Part shown: piece by piece, positions 1-9,398 of the stretch | How positions within the stretch are numbered: the first letter of the stretch is position 1 | Layout of the letters: each line of letters opens with the position of its first letter | The notes under the pieces: generated by a model | The model's database searches: none | What the model was told of the DNA's origin: nothing | The model's input: only the letters and a program-made list of their open reading frames with translations | Position numbers and translations under genes: made by a program | Source: Aquimarina sp. Aq78 | GTDB lineage: Bacteria > Bacteroidota > Bacteroidia > Flavobacteriales > Flavobacteriaceae | Assembly: GCF_900299525.1 (NCBI RefSeq) | Contig: NZ_OMKA01000001.1 | Location: 620,001 to 684,000, forward strand | Length of the DNA stretch: 64,000 nt | Direction of reading: 5' to 3'

Positions 1-184
1 TGAGTTTGTGCGCTTCATAAGTTTGTGCAAATTAAGAGTTAATATTTGTTGCATCGAAATTAGAAACGTTTAAAAATTATGGGTATAAAAATTCTAACAC
101 TAAATCATTTTTATTTTAGTTATGATTAGTATAATATTACATTTTTAACGTAAAAAAAATATGTGTAAATCACATGAAAAAACC

Positions 185-216
185 TAACAATATGTTAATA
201 ATGTAATTTTTTAACA
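185..216. promoter_or_regulatory. Palindromic sites upstream of the Crp/Fnr-type gene
   Basis: A perfect inverted repeat TAACA-ATA-TGTTA lies at 185-197. The half-site TGTTAA (193-198) is matched 12 bp later by TTAACA (211-216). Both lie 50-80 bp upstream of a Crp/Fnr-family regulator, so autoregulation is a reasonable guess. The spacing matches neither the CRP nor the FNR consensus, and the DNA is very AT-rich, so chance is possible. The rest of 1-264 shows no gene, only a direct repeat AGTTTGTGC at 3-11 and 20-28. Confidence 0.25.
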
Positions 217-264
217 TTTATTTTACGAAAATCATTAAGTAATTCAATTTCTAAAAATACCCCT

Positions 265-918
265 ATGTACTTTGAATTATTAAAGATTCTAGTAGAAAAC
301 AATCAATATAAGTGTAATATTTATTATCAAAATGAGATTATAAAAAGTACAGGAACATGCTCAAAGAAGATCTATCTTATTAAGAATGGTGTAATGAAAA
401 TTGGTTGTTTTACTAACCATGGAGAAGAAGAAGTTCTTATTATATTGACAAAAAATCAAGTTTTTGGTGCAAGTACGATTTTTATAGACTTTTGCTCATA
501 TTGTATTTATGAATCTCTTAGTGAAGAAACAAAAGTGTATGAATTTGATAAAAACATCATACAAAAGGCTATAAAAAAAAATCCAGATCTATATAAAGAT
601 TTTTTATCAATACTTGGAAAGGAATATCAAGAATATGAAAATAGAATAAAAACACTTCAAATTCAATCCGCAGAATTGCGGCTAATAAAAGTGCTTTTTG
701 AATTTAAAGAGAAATTTGGATGTCCTTACAATTCGGAAAAAATTATTATACATTCTCCTCTTAATCAAAATGAGCTGTCCAACTATATTAGAGTTTCTAG
801 AGTGACAATCAATAAAATCATTAATAAACTGAACAGTAATCTTGTGTTAGAATACAGCAATAAAAGTATTATTATAAAGAAGTCCTTCTTTGATAATTAT
901 AAGCAATATAATACATAG
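265..918 (+). CDS. Crp/Fnr family transcriptional regulator
   Basis: A 217-residue cytoplasmic DNA-binding regulator. Residues about 25-115 look like the cyclic-nucleotide-binding beta-roll (sensor) domain, with the segment EEVLIILTKNQVFG in the usual place for the family. A long dimerisation helix follows at about 120-150 (ELRLIKVLFEF). A winged helix-turn-helix follows at about 165-200, with NQNELSNYIRVSRVTINKII as the recognition region. The cysteines do not form the FNR iron-sulfur pattern, and I do not see a clear cAMP-binding arginine-serine motif, so the ligand is unknown. It is transcribed alone, towards a convergent beta-barrel gene, with palindromes upstream. Family call is firm; regulon unknown. 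Confidence 0.85.
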   Translation: MYFELLKILVENNQYKCNIYYQNEIIKSTGTCSKKIYLIKNGVMKIGCFTNHGEEEVLIILTKNQVFGASTIFIDFCSYCIYESLSEETKVYEFDKNIIQKAIKKNPDLYKDFLSILGKEYQEYENRIKTLQIQSAELRLIKVLFEFKEKFGCPYNSEKIIIHSPLNQNELSNYIRVSRVTINKIINKLNSNLVLEYSNKSIIIKKSFFDNYKQYNT

Positions 919-935
919 TGTATTTTTTACACTAT
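915..935. terminator. Hairpin between convergent genes
   Basis: Perfect 8-bp stem ATAGTGTA / TACACTAT around a T5 loop. It overlaps the stop codon of the Crp-type gene and precedes the 3' end of the opposing barrel gene. There is no clean U-tract, so termination efficiency is uncertain. Confidence 0.4.
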
Positions 936-938
936 ATA

Positions 939-1499
939 TTATAATTTGTAACCAAAAGAAAGTTGAATATTCCTATTACTTCCCTTTGCTCCTCCAGGAA
1001 TATCTTCATCATCTATAACATTAGACACACCAAAACCATATCGTAAATCCGCAAAGAAATTCTCTGTAATACGTACACCAATGCCTGCAACAGCAGATAG
1101 GTTAAATGTATTAAAATTTGTTTCGACTGTTGAGTTATCTTCCCATTCCCATATCTTAAGTCCTACCTGAGGGCCGATATGAACATTAAACAATTCTGTA
1201 AAATTATATTTAAGTAATATTGGTAATTGAAGATAGTCTATTCTTAGAGATTCATCATCATTACCCAAAGAGGAGTACTGAAATTCTGGCTGTATACTCC
1301 ATTTTTGGTTAATAGGAACTTCTGCTAAGAAACCTGCTACTATACCAAATCTGCTATCTTTAAGATCTTCAGGAATATCATCAGAACTAATAGAACTTAG
1401 ATTAGCTCCAAGTCTTACTCCATATGTAATCTCCTGGGATTGAGACTTTAAAGCAACAAATATTAATAAAATCACAGTGAATAGTACTGTTTTTCTCAT
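939..1499 (-). CDS. Outer membrane beta-barrel protein (PorT/OMP_b-brl_2 type)
   Basis: About 186 residues with a signal peptide (MRKTVLFTVILLIFVALKSQSQ). I chose the ATG at 1499 because it begins directly at the Lys/Arg-plus-hydrophobic signal; the frame stays open to an ATG at 1526, which would add nine residues. The mature part alternates polar and hydrophobic residues in strand-length blocks (YGVRLGANLSSI, WSIQPEFQYSSLG, FADLRYGFGVSNV) and ends in a C-terminal aromatic/leucine-rich strand (NIQLSFGYKL), as in small 8-stranded barrels. These are common in Bacteroidota, with mostly unknown cargo. It is monocistronic and convergent with the Crp-type gene. Confidence 0.75.
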   Translation of the reverse strand: MRKTVLFTVILLIFVALKSQSQEITYGVRLGANLSSISSDDIPEDLKDSRFGIVAGFLAEVPINQKWSIQPEFQYSSLGNDDESLRIDYLQLPILLKYNFTELFNVHIGPQVGLKIWEWEDNSTVETNFNTFNLSAVAGIGVRITENFFADLRYGFGVSNVIDDEDIPGGAKGSNRNIQLSFGYKL

Positions 1500-1619
1500 A
1501 GTACAAGATATTAGGTTACGGTTCAATTTAACACAAAATAATGGATTTTTATTGACTTTTCAGGGCTCAATGAAGATTATTACTCTTTAAAAATCGATAA
1601 AATGTACTACTTATGAATT

Positions 1620-2519
1620 TCAACGATTATTTAGTTTTTCATTATACAATGATTTTATAATCCCGTCAGATAGACCAATTTTTGGAACAAAGATTTCTCT
1701 AGAACCACTCCATTTCATTGCCGAAAGATATATTCGAGTTGCCGGAGTAATCACATCTGCTCTATCTTGATTTAAATTAAGTTGCCATATCCTTTCTTCA
1801 TAAGTTAAAGAATTAAGCAATTTATAATAAGAACTTAGGTATAAAAAAGATAGTGGTTTCCCCATTCTTTTGCCACTATTTTTAAAAATATTATTAATGT
1901 TTCCTCCAGATCCAATTAATGAGACTTTACCATAGCCTCTAGTACTTTCTTTAATCCAATCTTCTACATCTTTCCAAACTTTATCAGAAACCAAATTGTT
2001 AAGAAGTCTTACAGTTCCTAATTTAAAAGATCGGGATATAATAGTATTTCCATTATGGTATAATGTAAACTCTGTACTACCTCCTCCTACATCTACGTAT
2101 AAGTATGTTGCATCTGTATTTATCAATTCGTGTAGATCAGTCATGGCAATTATAGCAGCTTCATCTTTACCATCTATAATATCTATTTGAATACCTGTTT
2201 TCTCTTTTATAAGGCGTGCTACTTCTTCTCCATTCTCAGCTTCACGCATAGCAGATGTTGCACAGGCTTTATACCTAATCACTTTATGCGTTTTCATCAA
2301 TAATTGATATGCTTGCATGGCATCTATCATTCTAGTAATATTTTCCTGAGAAACCCGCCCTGACTTAAAAACATCTTCTCCTAATCGGATTGGTACCCTA
2401 ACAAGGCTTGTTTTTTTAAATCTAGTAGTTTTTCCTTTCTCTTCGTGAATACTACTTATTAATAATCGTACCGCATTGGAACCAATATCAATGGCTCCAT
2501 ATTTTTCTATAGTTAACAA
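1620..2519 (-). CDS. ppx: Exopolyphosphatase, Ppx/GppA family
   Basis: A 299-residue ASKHA-fold phosphatase. The phosphate-1 loop is seen as AIDIGSNAVRLLI near the N terminus, and the phosphate-2 loop as YLYVDVGGGSTEFTLY near residue 140. At about 300 residues it is the short form, lacking the C-terminal HD-like domain of E. coli Ppx. It hydrolyses terminal phosphates of polyphosphate or pppGpp. It starts 5 bp after the ppk1 stop and is the last gene of sixA-ppk1-ppx, pairing polyphosphate synthesis and breakdown in one transcript. Ppx versus GppA cannot be settled from sequence; context favours Ppx. Confidence 0.9.
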   Translation of the reverse strand: MLTIEKYGAIDIGSNAVRLLISSIHEEKGKTTRFKKTSLVRVPIRLGEDVFKSGRVSQENITRMIDAMQAYQLLMKTHKVIRYKACATSAMREAENGEEVARLIKEKTGIQIDIIDGKDEAAIIAMTDLHELINTDATYLYVDVGGGSTEFTLYHNGNTIISRSFKLGTVRLLNNLVSDKVWKDVEDWIKESTRGYGKVSLIGSGGNINNIFKNSGKRMGKPLSFLYLSSYYKLLNSLTYEERIWQLNLNQDRADVITPATRIYLSAMKWSGSREIFVPKIGLSDGIIKSLYNEKLNNR

Positions 2520-2524
2520 AATAT

Positions 2525-4630
2525 CTAATTTCCTAGTTTTTTTAAATAATAGTCGTATGTTGCTTTTTGTGATCTTACTTTCTCATTATCGTTTTTAATG
2601 TACACATTATCTTGCTCTTTAGAAAGTCTTCTGGCTTTAACATTATCTTTCCAGCAAATATCAAAAGTATCCATTAATTCTAATTTGATATCTTCATCAT
2701 AGATAGGGCAAGAAACCTCTACTCTTCTATCTAAATTACGCGTCATCCAATCTGCTGACGATATGTACACTTTGGGATCTCCCCCATTTTGAAATATGTA
2801 TAATCGAGTGTGTTCTAAAAATTTATCTATTACACTTATTGCTCTTATATTTTCACTCATTCCTGGGATACCAGGGATTAAACAACAAATACCTCTAATA
2901 ATTAGATCTATTTTCACTCCTGCTCTACTGGCTTCATATAGCCTATCTATCATATCATAATCACTCAAGCTATTCAATTTCAGTTTAATTCCTGCTGGCT
3001 TACCTTCTTTTACATTTCTAATCTCTTTTTCTATTAATTTCACCAGAGATGATCTTGTGTAATGTGGAGAAACTAACAAGTGCTTGTAGCGGTTTATTTT
3101 ATAATTTATTTCAAAGAATTTAAAAACTCTATTTGTTTCTTTTAAAATAGATTCATTGGTGGTAAATAAAGTATAATCGGTATATATTTTTGCTGTAGAT
3201 TCATTAAAATTACCTGTACTTATAAAGCCATACCTTTTAAGTTTTCCTTTTTCCTCACGCTCAATTATACATGCTTTACAGTGTACTTTAAGTCCGGTAA
3301 CCCCAAAAATCAGATGGATGCCTTCTCTTTGCATTTGCTCGGCATAACGAATATTTGCGGCTTCATCAAAACGAGCTTGTAACTCTATTTGTACAGTAAC
3401 ATTTTTACCATTTTTGGCTGCGTTTATAAGAGAACTGGCAATGTGAGATATATTTGCCAATCTATATATCGTAATTTTAATACTTTTTACTTTTGGATCA
3501 ATTGCAGATTCTCGTAAAAATTTTACCGTATATGAAAAAGTATGGTAAGGTGTGTATTGCAGAAAATCTTTTTTAGCAATCTTATTTAATAAGCTTCCTT
3601 GTAAAACAAGGCCTGGTATTGCTAAGGGTTTAATTGGTTGATATACCAAATCGGTAGCACCCAGGTCTGGAAAATTCATATAATCTCTTCGATTATGGTA
3701 CCTTCCGCCAGGAATAATACTATCAGTATTATCAACTCCCATTTTTTCCATTAAAAAATCAAGGGTATCTCTTTCTATCGTTTTGTCATAGACAAATCGA
3801 ACTGGTTCTCCGTCACGACGAGACCTCACACTACTTGATATTTTTTGAATAAAACTTTTACTTAGATCATTATCAAAATCCAACTGTGCATCACGTGTAA
3901 TTTTAATCATATGGGCCGATGCCTGTACATAATCAAAAATACTAAAATTAATATGCATGCAATATCGGATCAAATCATCTAGAATTATAATAAATTGTTT
4001 TCCGTCTTTTTCGGGAAGTACAACAAATCGATCTGTATTTTTTGGTATCTCGATCAGTGCATATATTTTTTCTTTGGTAGTTTGTTGTAATATTTTGGAG
4101 ATTCGTCCTTCTTTAGGAATTTTATCCTTTAGAACAAGTTTTACTGCTAAATAAGCTACACTATCTTTTAAATGTGGAAATTTTTCTAGGTCATTCAGTA
4201 TATAAGTAACTAAAGCAGGGCTAACTTTACTTACAAAATAATTACGAATAAAAGCATCTTGATCTGGTGTAACCTGATTTTCATCGATAATAAAGATATT
4301 ATGATTTTCAAGTTCATATTTAATGTTATCAATAGTTTTAAGGCTTTCTGCCTGTTGCTTGATAACTATATTTGTAATCTTTTCTAATAGTTCGTTTGCT
4401 GTGGTGCCTTTAAGTACATTCTTTCCATCTTTTCCTGCTTGGTCAATTCGTTTAATGGTAGCATATCTTACTTTAAAAAACTCATCCAGATTATTAGAAA
4501 ATATCCCTATAAAACGTAACCTTTCTAACAATGGAACTGTATCATCTGCTGCTTCTTGTAATACTCTTGCATTAAATTGAAGCCAACTTAATTCCCTATT
4601 AACATATTGATTTTTAATGTTTTCTGTCAT
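2525..4630 (-). CDS. ppk1: Polyphosphate kinase 1
   Basis: Reversibly polymerises the ATP gamma-phosphate into inorganic polyphosphate. At 701 residues it is full-length for Ppk1. The N-terminal helical domain (NRELSWLQFNARVLQEA) is followed by the head domain and the two PLD-like C-terminal domains. The autophosphorylated histidine of the E. coli enzyme (H435) corresponds to H450 in GLKVHCKA, the partner H592 to H607 in FLEHTRLYIF, and Y468 to Y483. The residue equivalent to E. coli H454 is Phe469 (YGFISTGN instead of the E. coli YAHIGTGN). The start codon shares one base with the sixA stop (TAATG), so translational coupling is likely. Confidence 0.95.
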   Translation of the reverse strand: MTENIKNQYVNRELSWLQFNARVLQEAADDTVPLLERLRFIGIFSNNLDEFFKVRYATIKRIDQAGKDGKNVLKGTTANELLEKITNIVIKQQAESLKTIDNIKYELENHNIFIIDENQVTPDQDAFIRNYFVSKVSPALVTYILNDLEKFPHLKDSVAYLAVKLVLKDKIPKEGRISKILQQTTKEKIYALIEIPKNTDRFVVLPEKDGKQFIIILDDLIRYCMHINFSIFDYVQASAHMIKITRDAQLDFDNDLSKSFIQKISSSVRSRRDGEPVRFVYDKTIERDTLDFLMEKMGVDNTDSIIPGGRYHNRRDYMNFPDLGATDLVYQPIKPLAIPGLVLQGSLLNKIAKKDFLQYTPYHTFSYTVKFLRESAIDPKVKSIKITIYRLANISHIASSLINAAKNGKNVTVQIELQARFDEAANIRYAEQMQREGIHLIFGVTGLKVHCKACIIEREEKGKLKRYGFISTGNFNESTAKIYTDYTLFTTNESILKETNRVFKFFEINYKINRYKHLLVSPHYTRSSLVKLIEKEIRNVKEGKPAGIKLKLNSLSDYDMIDRLYEASRAGVKIDLIIRGICCLIPGIPGMSENIRAISVIDKFLEHTRLYIFQNGGDPKVYISSADWMTRNLDRRVEVSCPIYDEDIKLELMDTFDICWKDNVKARRLSKEQDNVYIKNDNEKVRSQKATYDYYLKKLGN

Positions 4631-5115
4631 TATCTCAAAGATTTAGGAAAAATCATTAATAAGTTTTTTCCTACAGAAATATTTTTCCATTCATCTACTT
4701 CAAATTCTATAGCAACTACTCCTGCTGTCGGTAAGTTATCTATATGTTGATCTCCATAAAGATTAGCGATTGAAGTAAAAGCATGGTTATGTCCAAATAT
4801 CATTAAAGTATTAATATCGTCCTGGCAATTTTTTATCACATCAATAACTTGACTTCCTTCAAAATCATAAAGATTTGGTTCTAAAGAAAATATGCTTTCA
4901 GAAACATCTAAATGACTTACGATGATTTCTGCAGTACTATACGCTCTTTTGGCTGGGCTACATAAAATTTTATCAATCGGCCCTACCAGTGTTTTCAGAT
5001 GTTCACCCACCAATCCTGCATCTCTTATACCTCTACTATTAAGAGGTCTTTTATCGTCTGACACATCAAACTCCCAAGAAGATTTTGCGTGTCTTATTAT
5101 ATATAAAGTTTTCAT
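4630..5115 (-). CDS. sixA: SixA-type histidine phosphatase
   Basis: A 161-residue single-domain histidine phosphatase. The catalytic motif is LYIIRHAKSSWEF near the N terminus (RHA-K-S-SW is typical of SixA), with the second active-site histidine in FGHNHAFTS. SixA enzymes remove phosphate from phosphohistidine on HPt or PTS proteins. Here it is first in an operon with polyphosphate kinase and exopolyphosphatase, which is common in flavobacteria and points to a phosphate-related role. There is no signal peptide, so it is cytoplasmic. The substrate is inferred only. Confidence 0.85.
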   Translation of the reverse strand: MKTLYIIRHAKSSWEFDVSDDKRPLNSRGIRDAGLVGEHLKTLVGPIDKILCSPAKRAYSTAEIIVSHLDVSESIFSLEPNLYDFEGSQVIDVIKNCQDDINTLMIFGHNHAFTSIANLYGDQHIDNLPTAGVVAIEFEVDEWKNISVGKNLLMIFPKSLR

Positions 5116-5502
5116 GAATCTGATACTATTTTAGCAAAAATGAAGTTATTTAATACAAGTTTAAGGATTCGTTTTTACAAATCTTAATATAAGAATATAA
5201 AAAATCAATTTTTATATAATTATAGGCAAGATCAATTTTCTTATTTATGTCACTTATACGTATCAAATAATTAATGTAAAAATAATAAGCAAAACGGCTA
5301 AAATAATGAAAATGAACATAATAAACACTTGATTTTAATCGATAAAAATGGTATTTACATCGAAAACATGTTTTTTTTCGTATAAAATTAAATGTTAAAA
5401 TATAAATTTACATACGGTTTTCCCTTAAATCAGAGTGTTTCCCCCAAACATTATGAGCACAAATTTATCATAATATCAGTAGGGTAATAAAAAACAAGAA
5501 AG
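5116..5502. other. Divergent intergenic region without a gene
   Basis: 387 bp of AT-rich DNA between the leftward sixA operon and the rightward OmpA gene. It must hold both promoters, but I cannot find a clean TTTG-N17-TAnnTTTG pair. A 12-bp palindrome AAAACATGTTTT lies at 5363-5374. I see no small ORF with a convincing start. Confidence 0.5.
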
Positions 5503-7704
5503 GTGGAAAAAGTGATTACTATAAAAAGAGATCTTAAATGGTTTCAGAATATGTACCTGCTTATATTCATATGTTGTATTGGTTCTACAATTACATATGG
5601 ACAGGTAGAGGTACCCCTTAAGAAGCGTACAGAATTAACTCTTAAAGGGGATTTCAAGTTTGTATCCAATACTGTTCTGGGAAAAGTTAGTAATGATGAC
5701 GGCTCTGGTGTATTTGACCCTAATAAAAGCTATAACGATGGTGGATTAAACAATCTATTTAAGATGGGCTTTATCGATATTGATAATGATCCAACTACTT
5801 TTAATTCCAGTAGCGCAGATTTAGATATTGATTCTAACTGTAATGCTATTAAACATGTTGGCTTATATTGGACAGCTGCTTATGCAGATGAAAATAGACA
5901 ACATGATATTACTTCTATAAAAATAAAATACCCCGGGCAAAAGTTGTATTCGACTATTAATGGTGGTCAAATAATCCATGATTATTATAATGACAGCGAA
6001 TCTTTATTCAAACAATACTCTTGCTATAAAGATATTACAACGGATATTTTAAAGTTAGAAAATCCCTTGGGGACATATACTGTTGCAAATATCCCCGCTA
6101 CTACTACTGCAGTAAATGATGATGAGATTTTAGGTAATGGCCTTGCCGGTGGGTGGACAATGGTTGTTATTTATGAAGATGACACCAAACCTAGAAAAAG
6201 ATTTTATGTATATGATGGTTTTGTAAATATTGATTCTAAAGCAAAACCTGTAGCCTTTTCTTTTAACAATTTCCAAACTATTCCTAATGGTGCAGTTCAC
6301 GGAAAAATTGGCGTAATTGCTTATGAAGGAGATAAAGGAATTATTGGAGATCGTTTTCAGGCAATGTCTAATGAGACTAATAAATATAAAAGTCTTGCAG
6401 ATGGGATTAACCCTATGAATAACTTCTTCAATGCCAATATTACCGAAAATGGTAAAAATGTAAAATCCAGAGTACCTGCAAGTCAAAACACACTAGGATA
6501 TGATGCTGATTTATTTGATATAAAAAACGTAAGAAATAGAATCATAGGTAATAATCAAACGGAAGCCAAATTTAGATTATCAACTAATAATGATGGATAT
6601 TCTGTTATGGCAGTTGCGTTTAGTGTAGAAATATATGAACCTGCAATCCACATTGTAAAAAGATCAAAATATACAGCTAACGATCAATATATTCATCCAA
6701 ATGATGTTTTAGCTCCAAAACAAGAAATAACGTATCATCTTACGGTATATAATGATGGTAATGATGATGCGAAGAATACTATAATTAAAGATGTTCTGCC
6801 AAAAAACGTAATATTTTCTGAAAAGACTATGATTTTACCTACCAAAAGAATAAAGGTAAAATACGATAAAGCTTCTCGAACATTAAATTTCATTGTACCA
6901 AATAAAATGGTAAAAACAGATAGTGAGCCATTTAAAATTAGCTATAATGTGATTGTAGATACCGAATGTGAATCAATTAATACAATTGATGATATTCTTG
7001 TAGTGGATCAACCGGTTATGGCCGAGTTTAATGGAACGCTAAACGAAACTATAAAATACTCTAAAGGGTACAACCATATTAACTCTTGCGAATTACCAGA
7101 TTATTATCAATTTAAATTAGCTATAGACATTAGTGAATTAAATTGTCCTAATGCGAGTCGTCTTGTTTCTATTCCTAAAAAGAAAATGAATAGCCAATTT
7201 ACTGCGGTAATACCAGGAGAGATGGACGAAGTAACCAAATCTAATAATACAAAAAGCGGAGGTCTTGCCTCGGGAGATATCGTACAATCTAGTGGTACAC
7301 CAGAATCACCTTTACAATCAGAAATGAAATTGACTAAAACAATCAATGATCTGATAAATCTAAATGAAATTTATTTTGATTTTGATAAATGGGATATCAC
7401 CGAAAAGGCAGAAATTGAGCTTGATAAAGTGGTAGAAATTATGAATAATGATTATCCTAATATGGTAATCAAAATAGAAACACATTCTGACAGTCGTGGT
7501 GGAGAAAATTACAATCTAACTCTTTCACAAAAAAGAGCAGAATCCATTTATAATTACTTGTTAAGTAAAAATATTTCTAAAAACAGAATCCTCTCCTATG
7601 TTGGATTTGGGGAAACCAGACCTGTTAATAATTGTAAAGATGGAGAAGACTGTTCTGAAGATCAATACCAAAAGAATAGACGTTCTAGTTTTGTAATTAT
7701 GTAA
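5503..7704 (+). CDS. Large secreted OmpA family protein with DUF11-like domain
   Basis: 733 residues starting at GTG. The alternative ATG at 5551 would remove most of the charged N-region, so GTG gives the better signal peptide (hydrophobic core about 17-30, ending TYGQ). Residues about 80-380 form an unrecognised extracellular beta-rich region. Residues about 385-490 (HIVKRSKYTANDQ onwards, with YHLTVYNDGNDDAKN) resemble a DUF11/conserved-repeat Ig-like domain. Residues 621-733 are an OmpA-like peptidoglycan-binding domain (FDFDKW, ETHSDSRG, QKRAESIYNYL, NRRSSF). It therefore probably tethers an exposed or periplasmic module to the cell wall. It stands alone and ends 7 bp from the convergent pdxH. 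Confidence 0.75.
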   Translation: MEKVITIKRDLKWFQNMYLLIFICCIGSTITYGQVEVPLKKRTELTLKGDFKFVSNTVLGKVSNDDGSGVFDPNKSYNDGGLNNLFKMGFIDIDNDPTTFNSSSADLDIDSNCNAIKHVGLYWTAAYADENRQHDITSIKIKYPGQKLYSTINGGQIIHDYYNDSESLFKQYSCYKDITTDILKLENPLGTYTVANIPATTTAVNDDEILGNGLAGGWTMVVIYEDDTKPRKRFYVYDGFVNIDSKAKPVAFSFNNFQTIPNGAVHGKIGVIAYEGDKGIIGDRFQAMSNETNKYKSLADGINPMNNFFNANITENGKNVKSRVPASQNTLGYDADLFDIKNVRNRIIGNNQTEAKFRLSTNNDGYSVMAVAFSVEIYEPAIHIVKRSKYTANDQYIHPNDVLAPKQEITYHLTVYNDGNDDAKNTIIKDVLPKNVIFSEKTMILPTKRIKVKYDKASRTLNFIVPNKMVKTDSEPFKISYNVIVDTECESINTIDDILVVDQPVMAEFNGTLNETIKYSKGYNHINSCELPDYYQFKLAIDISELNCPNASRLVSIPKKKMNSQFTAVIPGEMDEVTKSNNTKSGGLASGDIVQSSGTPESPLQSEMKLTKTINDLINLNEIYFDFDKWDITEKAEIELDKVVEIMNNDYPNMVIKIETHSDSRGGENYNLTLSQKRAESIYNYLLSKNISKNRILSYVGFGETRPVNNCKDGEDCSEDQYQKNRRSSFVIM

Positions 7705-7711
7705 TCTTTTT

Positions 7712-8356
7712 TTATGGAGATAACCTTTCTATCTTCCAATTCTTTTTTTGATTAGAAAAACGAATGCGGTCATGTAACCTATTAGCTCTACCTTGCCAAA
7801 ACTCAAACTCGATTGGCATTATACAATACCCTCCCCAAGATTTAGGCTTAGGTATTTCTTTATCTTTATATTCTTTTTCTAAAGATTGTAATCGGTTTTC
7901 TAATGTTTCTCTTGATTTGATTACTTCGCTTTGATCCGATGCCAAAGCCCCTAATTGACTCCCTCTTGGGCGAGATAAAAAATAACGAGTACTCTCTTCT
8001 TCTTCTACCTTTTGTGCAATGCCTTTAACAATAACTTGTCGCTCCAAATTAGGCCAAAAAAAAGAAATACACACTTTATTATTAGTAGTTATAGCTTTTC
8101 CCTTTTCTGAAGAATAATTAGTATAAAACACAAAACCATTTTCATCAAAATGTTTTAACAATACTATTCTTGCTTTTGGAAACCCGTCTAGACCTGTAGT
8201 CGTAATTGTCATCGCATTAGTCTCATCAACTCCCCCTACCTCTTCTACTTCTGCAAACCAATCAGAAAAAAGTTTAAATGGAGAATCCGGAAGATTCTCT
8301 TCTTCTAAAAAACTTTTTTCATATGACTTTCTATATGCTGTAAGATCTCTATTCAT
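7712..8356 (-). CDS. pdxH: Pyridoxamine/pyridoxine 5'-phosphate oxidase
   Basis: A 214-residue FMN-dependent oxidase making pyridoxal 5'-phosphate, the last step of B6 biosynthesis and salvage. Recognisable parts are the FMN/PLP-binding strand PKARIVLLKHFDENGFVFYT, the S-S-E-K-G-K phosphate contact, and the C-terminal signature EFWQGRANRLHDRIRF with the terminal ERLSP. Length matches the family (about 215). It is leftward, 74 bp downstream of rnz, and may be the last gene of the pyrR-pyrB-rnz run. Confidence 0.95.
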   Translation of the reverse strand: MNRDLTAYRKSYEKSFLEEENLPDSPFKLFSDWFAEVEEVGGVDETNAMTITTTGLDGFPKARIVLLKHFDENGFVFYTNYSSEKGKAITTNNKVCISFFWPNLERQVIVKGIAQKVEEEESTRYFLSRPRGSQLGALASDQSEVIKSRETLENRLQSLEKEYKDKEIPKPKSWGGYCIMPIEFEFWQGRANRLHDRIRFSNQKKNWKIERLSP

Positions 8357-8430
8357 TATCTCAAATTATTATGCAATTTACCTATTTTTAAAATACAGAA
8401 AACAATAATAAACAGATAATTTTTATCACA

Positions 8431-9336
8431 TCAATACTCAAACACTTTACCATCATCAGCTATTTCTACATCATCAAAAACAGTCTGCGCTTCTTCTCTA
8501 AAAAGCTCAATATTTTCATACCTGGTAGAATAATGTCCCAGAATCAAGGATCCAACATTTGCTTTTTTTGCAATAGTAGCCGCTTCAATAGCCGAACTAT
8601 GCCCTGTTTTTGCACACAAATGTTTATGACTTTCTAAAAAGGTAGATTCATGGTATAATACAGTAACATCCTTAATTAAAGGAATTTTCTCCTCGTTATA
8701 CTTAGTATCACTACAAAATGCATAACTCTTAACAGGTTTAGGAGGGTCGGTAAGCTCTTCATTAGAAATCACAGTACCATTATCCAAAACAACATCTTTT
8801 CCTTTTTTTATCGCACGATAATACGCTTTATCAATATTGTAATCAGATACCTTATTGACCAATAACGTTCGATCTCCTGGTTTTTCCTGAAATAAAAACC
8901 CATTACAATATACCCTATGCTGTAAGGGTATTGTACGCACTATTACTTTTTCATCTTCAAAAACAATTTCTGATTCTGTATTGGTAAGTTCATGAAAGTG
9001 CAAAGGATAATCTGTCCACGAATTAGAAAGTTTTAATTGTAATGTGATAGCCTCTTTTATTCCCTTTGGGCCATGGATGTGTAATGGTATATCCCTGCTA
9101 AGCAATCTAAACGTAGATACTAGTCCAATCAATCCAAAAAAATGATCTCCATGAAGATGTGAAATAAAAATATGTTTTATTCTTGAAAACTTGATTTTAT
9201 TTCGTCGTAATTCTACCTGGGTTCCTTCTCCACAATCAATCAAAAAAATATGATTGTTCATTTCTAAGACCTGAGAAGTTGGATTTGTAAATGTTCGGGG
9301 AGTTGCAGAATAGCAACCTAAAATCGTAAGTTTCAA
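8431..9336 (-). CDS. rnz: Ribonuclease Z
   Basis: A 301-residue metallo-beta-lactamase-fold endonuclease that cuts the 3' trailer of tRNA precursors. The zinc motif HxHxDH is seen as SHLHGDHFFGL (H60, H62, D64, H65), with further ligands in the FCSDTKY, LYHEST and GHYSTRY segments. Length is typical of the short bacterial RNase Z. It sits downstream of the STAS-like and thioredoxin-like genes, a flavobacterial arrangement in which the STAS-like protein is usually next to rnz. Confidence 0.95.
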   Translation of the reverse strand: MKLTILGCYSATPRTFTNPTSQVLEMNNHIFLIDCGEGTQVELRRNKIKFSRIKHIFISHLHGDHFFGLIGLVSTFRLLSRDIPLHIHGPKGIKEAITLQLKLSNSWTDYPLHFHELTNTESEIVFEDEKVIVRTIPLQHRVYCNGFLFQEKPGDRTLLVNKVSDYNIDKAYYRAIKKGKDVVLDNGTVISNEELTDPPKPVKSYAFCSDTKYNEEKIPLIKDVTVLYHESTFLESHKHLCAKTGHSSAIEAATIAKKANVGSLILGHYSTRYENIELFREEAQTVFDDVEIADDGKVFEY

Positions 9337-9398
9337 AATTATTTTTCCTATTTATTAAACAGGCTGTGAATATAATCTAATCTTATTTATAAATCAAT

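Noticed and set aside
5363..5374. A 12-bp palindrome AAAACATGTTTT in the sixA / OmpA intergenic region
   Set aside because: Short and AT-rich, no second copy, no known regulator nearby.
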